Assembly: GCA_004558535.1 (NCBI GenBank)
Contig: SFCP01000016.1
Span: 1 to 22,401 of the forward strand
Direction: 5' to 3'
DNA from: Bacteroidales bacterium
Lineage (GTDB): Bacteria; Bacteroidota; Bacteroidia; Bacteroidales; Bacteroidaceae
DNA: 22,401 bases
Shown here in pieces: positions 20,201 through 22,401 of this stretch (position 1 is its first letter; the number at the start of each line of letters is the position of its first letter). The notes under the pieces are model-generated. The model ran no database searches. It saw only the letters and a list, made by a program, of their open reading frames with translations, and was not told the DNA's origin. The position numbers were made by a program, and so were the translations under genes.

Positions 20201-21320
20201 ACGCTATTTCCGTCCCGCTACCACGGGTACCTATCGCTTCACCGCGGCCGATGCTTCGGTCGATGGCTCTGCCCCTGTCTATCGTGAGGGCTACTATGAC
20301 GGCCATGCCGAGACGGCGAAGAGCGTCCTCCTGCATCAGTACGACAATCGCCCTGCTGGCGACATTCCCCAATATACCATTGTGGAAAATATGGGGTGGA
20401 ACCTGGTGGGCGCACCCTATCTCGTGGCCGATTATCCTACCAGCCTCGCTGCCGGCGGCAACGCGTTCTCGCCGGCGGACTATCCGATGAGCCTGCCGCG
20501 TGTGGTATACACGGCAGATGCTGCGGGAGCATTTACAGCTACACAGTCCTGGACCGCAACTCCGAGCGGCCTCTCGCCGGGCGTGGCTTTCTTCACTCAA
20601 ACTGCCGTAATTGGCACTTCAGAAGACTTGACTTTTGAGCAGCTCGACTATACCGAAACGCTCCTCGAGGCTACCCGTCGTCCGCTGCTCATGTTGACCA
20701 ATGGCGATGGTGCATCCGATGCTGTGGAACTGCACCCCGATGCGTTGAACGACGGCACCATGTCCTTCCATCTCGGCAGTGATGGATTGAAGTGGGATCC
20801 GCTTGCGACTTCCCTGCCCTCAATTTATGCCGGCAATGCCGGCGGCACGCGTTTTGCCTTGGCTTCCTCGGCACCGGTGGGCACGGACATCCCCCTCGGA
20901 GTCAACAGTGGTGCCGGAGGATGGTGCACGTTTGCGCTGGCCGAGGCAGAGGACTTCGATAGCTTTACCCATATTTGGCTGACAGACCGGTTAGAGGGAC
21001 GAGTGACGGATTTGTGCAGGGATACTTACGCGGTGGAACTGGCTCCCGAAGCCGACATCACCGGTCGTTTCGCCATTCGCTTCGGCGGTGTACGTCCCGA
21101 CGGCCGCCCCGACACCGATGCCACAAACTACAAGGCTTATGGACACGACGGCCGGCTGATCGTGGCCAACCTGCTGGGCGGTGAAACCATCGAGGTCTAC
21201 GACACTGCCGGACGCCTGCTCCTGCGCGCCACGGCCCGTACCGCCACGTTCGAGCATCCGTTGCCTACTGCTGTCTATGTGGTGAAAGTAGCACATCAGG
21301 TATTCAAGGTGAAAATCTGA
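8226..21320 (+). CDS. Giant seven-cassette beta-helix cell-surface protein
   Basis: 4364 residues, intact in one frame. The signal peptide is residues 1-23 (cut AQA before QN). Seven cassettes begin at about residues 25, 562, 1021, 1697, 2160, 2935 and 3434. Each tends to open with a strand plus SW..LQ.AI (as in GSSWEKA, GSSWLTP), then a V.VYGG-type turn (SVYGGY, HLFGGY, DVYGGF, EVWGGY, SIYGGL, TFVGGW, NVYAGI). Parallel beta-helix rungs with GGG/GGA and NC motifs follow in most cassettes, and the close is a 'choice-of-anchor Q'-like ending (VDIGAYEYNG, IDLGVYEYQ, VDRGAYEYQ). Cassette 3 holds an F5/8 type C-like domain at residues 1213-1353. Residues about 3826-4297 include GWNLVGAPY, common before sorting domains in this phylum. 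Residues 4298-4364 resemble a type IX secretion C-terminal domain (GRLIVANLLGGETIEVYDTA, VYVVKV, ending KVKI). Likely a secreted or surface adhesin or glycan-binding protein tied to the pilus; no catalytic motif is recognised. Confidence 0.85.
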   Translation: MHRLIRYTLLCFSLLLTVLVAQAQNPLVRYVKSSALGGTYENSGLSWENARNNLQDAINDLHNYMTQQGISEGGIIYVAGVADGSKNGTYVPTESTEQIGGGVLFTAFKLYAGISVYGGYAGTETGDALLPENRVLKDGATKPWELKYETILSGNHSNTTPTTFEWNAKKQTYSTSFPGNSYHVVWFATSGFDENGRAKALGGTALVDGFTIEGGCASNRSVDAQREHNAFGGGVYMVDGAQLKHCIVRKNEATRRGGAVYLDGGGEVDYCYLHTNQCLGLGIVAGYGGAVCVESNGKVLHSLIHNNTARIGGGACLSAEGVDKNNCFNPALAGCVVSNNTTTTEGGGVFIYKGGQMNHCTVVRNKCTGPNIIIQGRRYGRSAGVYVDRAAMIANCVMWGGEVEANSNVQYAAYTPESTDQLKPYVNYSAISNHDLADWTATAKLEIVSLGSTNSGTNSLFPDFIAGTDGKAIDDVNAGVEIPGVGEEVSPETRWIPAGFSPLREAGVQLIDFAVNERILRSHIAADINGKTFAPRTTIGAYVSERTKYAPVRMASVEDGSEQVYTLFVDPNREVKDLMGAAHVGHSWAYPLGDINDALEWFRTYCGQEIEYYDGVDAAATVTGILPADAVLQILVKEGTCTTSGTYFSTRMRTSYLQMPDNTHLFGGYPAANTERSTAGRDPIKNMTTISANIIDNGYAFNTCHIIGFGGSSHVIVDGFRLSYAYSLPNTELNDAVGTGSQLYFTPILRDGGAILLQDKVGSYGSMKDNMVRNCVLSNCTSERGAAIYVQSSRSDVEIEVTFENCIIHNNTSTAATPSAIYIESEAGGRVDVAFNHCDILKNVGYGLLVTGNNTHVSLDNSMIWANAKQAFARSEELADNGNLSYLTSILVENGGGLTGSYNLLDASAAIPTGLTDTESKLTYLRTETEAGVTKEIYTYPAFINPTKNIGATSEGDLTNYGGVVNFMPRNMNPMVNAADDSSMSGADMTTHTQRNYGGAADIGAVENSDAAGEGYQPAYGRIIYVRDYGNTTDMGGDGSSWEKAINGNCTLYTNNHGFQGYDAELYAENAPLTGLQWAVDEAYYRSLKKDESNAIIYKTQSGIYVQPVWGSYTETSVQYSEVDENNRVEVWVAKGEYLRRHGFFMRDGVDVYGGFENTGNPAKGERNPKEYETIIETNTDEEIANGTFTWGRQAGYAGNDLIDFEVKEPTLYSGIRAVSASSEETSGEGPNNGRKEHAVDGDESTFWHSRWKTGGYATPPHSIVLDIRSRKLIENVIILCKQSQNKAIKIETSNSKDDGYTTVYETTNAPSVQTLKLNVTSTKARYVRLTFGLEGDDPSSSLARINEIKIGYGGKYVDPEPYYDLNSYTNAYILDRVLTQQFPYYVGSNKSDLEWGNEVALGFKNKTTWDGFVLQNGRTRVDHTRDGGAGLAIRYNGVLRNSVIRNCKNSAIYIRGGGIFCNDGTIENCTVENNVADGTAFVLGGGLYLRAGTVFNSIFTGNQVERTWNEQDGGGIYFENGIFYNNTVSDNTGHYALATGNYFNGGSLSIYNSIIIGNHSNNSKTKELICEGGTTFTALISNCLFATEDKFKISGDKTTKKNLFFGDASNPYLETDIFTDYDNQDFTLREGSPAINKGTEELGNDGNGDPVTLPAYDAAYADRIQDCTVDIGAYEYNGAYSISPTEEVAEDGVTVKTASFFVTGPGKGTASARNPDNAACMQKLQKVLDAAGRYKFTHPTVQVIVKLAAVAGGGYAPSRSSVEDLYSLERENPRTYSLMVPRGVEVWGGYTDDDFTDRDVIGHKTMLTGAYTSDGQNVNCYHVVTFTNDLFDENGEKIGAGHTTTAFEGTESPSLANVVDAQERAILDGLFIEEGEASGEIVYSGENNREKNTNRYGGAAIVTDFAHVRNCILMNNRAAFGGGALFLEDGALVSGCILENNTAEWGGAIYVKQNTAAGFDPRLWSNIRTFAHLYSCTIVKNTAGDAGGGIWFNNNVRVNSSVVWSNYGNNSANVCGQTDPYSTTAETKTSIFYPFTYSAIENLRAPGMNNISVHTEDSKGVRFDLTPADPYYYLRHYSVLARAGMEVGSYKDRHNVDNPEDFYYPTLETIDLAGNSRLTYNKDADGNPISGEPVAKDFIEIGARAYNGPLIVQPTSSTLITRLFVAKPEDMDEEIYEAIANEGTFVEGSSFAFPMQKLDDALHYIQTARMNLGNTKVDVADLDPAAVGKEEEDATCYVRNIRFEIFVSRGTYYPYRTVSGKYDYSRGNTFLVPEGVSIYGGLRNDQAGGAASTFYTQHIADGEKPGKDVTLSFTRVDGSTETIKLKHTDTETILARRELEDLNHNSIKEPWEMKYQTILSGKSVNSEAADNVYHVLTCLADEEYVGTLPDGTSEISGLVVADDQKEYTGVPIVLDGLQVMDGKAMGYDPSAVINAYSFYRGGGVLVDGNWVGGTRTATGELEPSDDNFTRARDPRSVGRRSIPLVVRNCEFTNNRAGAGGAIFSNGVVELYSCNFAQNAAKRREEADAPTDGRRSRGNGGAVFSSYVLSAVNTIFANNEAGVAEESTDLSWLDENGSRGGAVFHAANGNYGSMQIINCDFVRNRALSYPAIYVLYPNRGGLDKDENPHKVVNSIFWGNVVRPLSASQKAEGQKQIDFVTNYWDRVPVGGAPAEDPSLFIDSRRDVDGNPGLGEMLWFCAYERDKGCEPRFDERGIIDYRTANYTDLSEESPSLDKYIPTDVFTNVKYYLLAEDGSVTEQTADNTGANAYYKWVTNNIYLSSDNNALDGPNFVNPSLGPGVDNYLPSADWMVSRQNNLTDNGWTRIHQEVSPNDPSDPTSFDCAFVDDDPDRILPARAHGIYADTRKARTKSTAGKSHIMMPLGSERYMLNSIDEPLYRISLDPNPSQHQTFIDLGVYEYQHITLQPDVVGEETDVLWVSTEEKPENGNADGSSWLTPTSDLQRAIETLLASRNNHHKQINIIEGNYSPIYTIDGNMSFTINTGSLNAAATLPDEKGSTGDGDFGVLSLTFVGGWSKDVKEVHDVEAYPTVWEMAGRSGVATERMSTLLRISDAHNWYGIGSNASTVSASNFSNLHDNTQRVIPVSIDGITLQNTYGNQPPSAENSLGLGAAISYTPQYQYVLDASGKPTMGAEGEYVIATDEGGEKVLAEQPAASTPKFTLGHTIVRLNGAASTVPAVTIGEGGGYSVIHNTLFHSNEGRSLVAYNTRVVNCTFALNGDKVQLLDDAAATAQTYSDEALALHSSITNSLLWRNGAEDAWEFELPKHNRNYLAHNAIYDGPGAFQTTEATPGLIGIPAKGGGSTVEFEGRNYRLSADNADVLEGPNFVNPLLSASMTVDREQRDFHLRPSARTINQGDNDTYIERVYANRKDGVLLTEAERSAILTAETELANLPRFYNVVDRGAYEYQSDLQRVIYMDPSKMLTGSGHDWGSPFGYGNLQSAIDLAAVFFSINDQRAYVFCKGGTQLDETVTPRPGVNVYAGIDPTYIRTADTEPADDGDPKDGGYDEEDLHDYVVRVLGDRPGTVAASAQRTRIAGVRTMGVYNDYALLDGFDISPTVTDGTPVDITAPVVDLGTTDRVLPVVLRNSVIHDVRNTTVDPTDGASAAVRVRGGLLYNVLVRDCSTAADGAATTHFGPYGRAVGCTFLAQGAQYYALHTNFAASTTYGVCNTITYNPDFATASTARIGDATGLWNCNADADGYPFAHYLQPTAVGDLHPHKPSFYTSQRDLWYQLEEHSRQADHASTDFAEALYTDLLSALGITSVERPAVIDFAADRDLLGNPRLPRYAPRMDRGCFEAWNVPESVAAKATYRYSGARGSLAGGRRHPQEGSVVYVHPGAALVMDRDDFNPEGAGEGRNTPLRPGYLLLLEGGSLYGQGAMVSLPHVGVERTIDATPGAIVALPYSFDYQADARLISYDASGHVAEAEAVVGELYRYDGAERAAYDYAAVSTNSTCWHDASADGAVEACLGRYFRPATTGTYRFTAADASVDGSAPVYREGYYDGHAETAKSVLLHQYDNRPAGDIPQYTIVENMGWNLVGAPYLVADYPTSLAAGGNAFSPADYPMSLPRVVYTADAAGAFTATQSWTATPSGLSPGVAFFTQTAVIGTSEDLTFEQLDYTETLLEATRRPLLMLTNGDGASDAVELHPDALNDGTMSFHLGSDGLKWDPLATSLPSIYAGNAGGTRFALASSAPVGTDIPLGVNSGAGGWCTFALAEAEDFDSFTHIWLTDRLEGRVTDLCRDTYAVELAPEADITGRFAIRFGGVRPDGRPDTDATNYKAYGHDGRLIVANLLGGETIEVYDTAGRLLLRATARTATFEHPLPTAVYVVKVAHQVFKVKI
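11862..12290 (+). other. Region encoding an inserted F5/8 type C (discoidin-like) domain
   Basis: Within the giant gene, residues 1213-1353 read as a discoidin/F5-8C fold. They contain SASSEET near the start, then HAVDGDESTFWHSRW (the usual DGxxxTxW block), HSIVLDI (the usual strand with conserved D), LIENVIIL, ARYVRLTF, and a final RINEIKI. These match the order of motifs in carbohydrate- or lipid-binding members. It sits between the VYGGF turn and the helix rungs of cassette 3. The DNA here and downstream to about 13150 is clearly more A/T-rich than the flanking cassettes. Confidence 0.75.
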
Positions 21321-21391
21321 ATTCGTCTTTCTCGAAAAAAAGTGAGGATATGGATGGGAGACCGTGCGGAATGTGTCCCTCCATCGCGGCG

Positions 21392-21419
21392 ACACGTTCG
21401 TGAATATATACGTGTTTTT
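21392..21419 (+). terminator. Weak possible terminator of the pilus operon
   Basis: ACACG 21392-21396 can pair with CGTGT 21411-21415 and is followed at once by TTTT. The stem is only 5 bp with a 14-base loop, so termination may be inefficient. It lies about 70 bases after the giant gene stop codon. Confidence 0.3.
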
Positions 21420-21485
21420 ATCCTCCCCAAAATGCGTCACACCCTTCACAGCCCATCTATGTACCTGTGTATCATGTTGGTTTCT

Positions 21486-21514
21486 GTGGAGGGTTTGTTT
21501 GTAAAACCCTCCAC
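21486..21514 (+). terminator. Strong stem-loop downstream of the giant gene
   Basis: GTGGAGGGTTT 21486-21496 pairs perfectly with AAACCCTCCAC 21504-21514 around a 7-base loop. There is no T-run after it, so it may be an mRNA 3'-end stabiliser, a factor-dependent stop or a bidirectional barrier. GTGGAGGGTT is close to the GGTGAAGGGTT motif at 549-559, and a reversed relative (CCCTTCACAG) lies just upstream near 21433-21442. Confidence 0.4.
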
Positions 21515-21607
21515 CGACCTTCCACAAGTCAGGCAAAATAGATGCCTAAGAAATCGCCTCAAGAATTTGGCCTATAGGGGCTCCGACTGAAATAAGTGGT
21601 AGAAAAT

Positions 21608-21638
21608 TTTGCAGTTTCAAAACAAATCCCTACCTTTG
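21608..21638 (+). promoter_or_regulatory. Promoter of the tRNA-Phe gene
   Basis: TTTG 21608-21611, 19-base spacer, TACCTTTG 21631-21638: an exact Bacteroidetes consensus, 16 bases before the tRNA. Transcription should start near 21643-21648. Confidence 0.8.
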
Positions 21639-21654
21639 CACCGCATTAGAAAAA

Positions 21655-21727
21655 GGTGCCATAGCTCAGTTGGTAGAGCAAAGGACTGAAAATCCTTGTG
21701 TCCCCGGTTCGATTCCTGGTGGCACCA
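21655..21727 (+). tRNA. tRNA-Phe (anticodon GAA)
   Basis: A full 73-base cloverleaf. The acceptor strand GGTGCCA 21655-21661 pairs with TGGCACC 21720-21726; the discriminator base A is 21727. The D arm is GCTC...GAGC, the anticodon stem AAGGA/TCCTT, and the loop CTGAAAA with GAA at 21688-21690 reads Phe codons. The T loop is TTCGATT. The T stem CCCGG/CCTGG has a C-U mismatch at its middle pair (51-63), the same as in the derived copies downstream. The CCA tail is not encoded (CAG follows) and must be added after transcription. Confidence 0.95.
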
Positions 21728-21733
21728 CAGAAG

Positions 21734-21755
21734 AACTCCTCACGCAGGAGTTATT
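21734..21755 (+). terminator. Terminator hairpin after tRNA-Phe
   Basis: AACTCCT 21734-21740 pairs with AGGAGTT 21746-21752 around CACGC, followed by ATTA. The same hairpin recurs in every unit of the downstream array. The T-run is poor here compared with the array copies. Confidence 0.6.
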
Positions 21756-21777
21756 ACCGTCCGCTAAACCATAAAGG

Positions 21778-21944
21778 GAGAGAGGCTGTGTTAAAATGAA
21801 TATTTCGGTTCGCTCTTGACGAGGCGTCAGAATGGTCAACATGCAAAGCACTGAGGATGAAGACGCAGGGAATGTACTGAGGTTTATAACCAAGTCCAAA
21901 TCCGATAAAAACGCAGCAGATGGGCTATTATAACACACCGCCCT
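21778..21944. mobile_element. Possible small non-autonomous element (MITE-like)
   Basis: The segment is bounded by imperfect inverted ends: GGCTGTGTTAAAAT at 21784-21797 and, reversed, GGCGGTGTGTTATAAT at 21942-21927. They differ by a two-base insertion and one substitution. GAGGCTGTGTTAAAATG resembles termini seen on Bacteroidales insertion sequences. No transposase gene or clear target duplication is visible. It separates the intact tRNA gene from the inverted tRNA-derived array. It could equally be ordinary spacer. Confidence 0.3.
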
Positions 21945-22401
21945 GTGGTGCCACCAGGAATCGAACCGGGGACACAAGGCTGGATTTTTACGCCCAGTCC
22001 TTTGCTCTACCAACAGATACAAAAAGGACTCCTGCGTGAGGAGTTCTTCTGTGGTGCCACCAGGAATCGGACCGGGGACACAAGGCTGGTTTTTTACGCC
22101 CAGTCCTTTGCTCTACCAACAGATACAAAAAGAACTCCTGCGTGAGGAGTTCTTCTGTGGTGCCACCAGGAATCGAACCGGGGGACACAAGGCTGAAATT
22201 TTACGCCCAGTCCTTTGCTCTGCCAACAGATACAAAAAGAACTTCTGCGTGGGGAATTCTTCTGTGGTGCCACCAGGAATCGAACCGGGGACACAAGGCT
22301 ATATTTTACGCCCAGTCCTTTGCTCTACCAACAGATACAAAAAGAACTCCTGCGTGAGGAGTTCTTCTGTGGTGCCACCAGGAATCGAACCGGGGACACA
22401 A
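21945..22401 (-). repeat. Tandem array of tRNA-Phe-derived units, minus strand
   Basis: Four full units (21945-22050, 22051-22156, 22157-22263, 22264-22368; 106, 106, 107 and 105 bp) and a partial fifth running off the window. On the minus strand each contains a hairpin GAACTCCT-CACGC-AGGAGTTC with a TTTTTG run, then TTGGTAGAGCAAAGGACTG, an insertion starting GGCGTA, then the complete 3' part of tRNA-Phe through TGGCACCAC. The 5' acceptor strand GGTGCCA is missing and the D-arm 5' strand is degraded, so a normal cloverleaf cannot form. The array is in opposite orientation to the intact gene at 21655. Unit differences concentrate beside the anticodon-loop position. Open frames across the array are artefacts of the repeat. 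Confidence 0.85.

Larger units (their letters stand above)
21321..21607. other. Spacer after the giant gene
   Basis: No gene is supported. It contains two stem-loops listed separately (21392-21419 and 21486-21514). The short frames on either strand have no recognisable product. Confidence 0.5.

Noticed and set aside
21945..22357. Proteins with PPGIEPGTQG-type sequence in the array
   Set aside because: These frames are translations of the antisense of tRNA T-arm repeats, a well-known annotation artefact.
21945..22401. CRISPR array
   Set aside because: It is periodic, but the units are 105-107 bp, almost wholly conserved and derived from tRNA-Phe; there are no spacers of regular length and no cas genes.

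Overview
The window looks like a chromosomal segment of a fairly GC-rich member of the Bacteroidales. Three things point there: gene families found mainly in this order (DUF3575, DUF3868/OmpA, Mfa1-type fimbrillin, FimB/Mfa2 anchor), two promoters with the Bacteroidetes layout TTTG-N19-TAnnTTTG, and start codons preceded by A/T-rich stretches without Shine-Dalgarno sequences. The genus cannot be fixed from the sequence.

Layout. Bases 1-1702 hold no convincing protein gene. They contain a cluster of a GGTGAANGGTTG motif with a MITE-like inverted pair (382-566), a Z-DNA-prone stretch (681-716), five tandem 21-bp repeats (758-862), a strong promoter (1133-1163), and a segment (1168-1500) that folds on paper into a closed multi-helix RNA. 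Bases 1703-21320 are six co-directional genes: a DUF3575 outer-membrane protein, a DUF3868/OmpA-like protein with a TPR-like tail, an Mfa1-like fimbrillin lipoprotein, a FimB/Mfa2-like anchor lipoprotein, a second fimbrillin-like lipoprotein, and a 4364-residue secreted protein. The giant protein has seven parallel beta-helix/'choice-of-anchor Q' cassettes, one with an F5/8 type C (discoidin-like) domain inserted, and ends in a type IX secretion-like C-terminal domain. Bases 21608-21752 hold a tRNA-Phe(GAA) gene with promoter and terminator. Bases 21945-22401, running off the window, are a tandem array of about 106-bp units. On the minus strand each unit is a broken tRNA-Phe joined to the same terminator hairpin, with unit-specific bases at the anticodon-loop position.

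How the genes work together (inference). The operon reads as a type V (Bacteroidales) pilus locus: DUF3575 and DUF3868/OmpA proteins at the envelope, a main shaft subunit, an anchor, an accessory or tip subunit, and a giant adhesin-like protein in the position that Mfa5 takes in the Porphyromonas gingivalis mfa locus. The promoter plus structured leader may control the operon, or the RNA may be an independent transcript. The most noteworthy items are the unrecognised folded RNA, the giant cassette protein with its inserted discoidin-like domain, and the tRNA-Phe-derived array.
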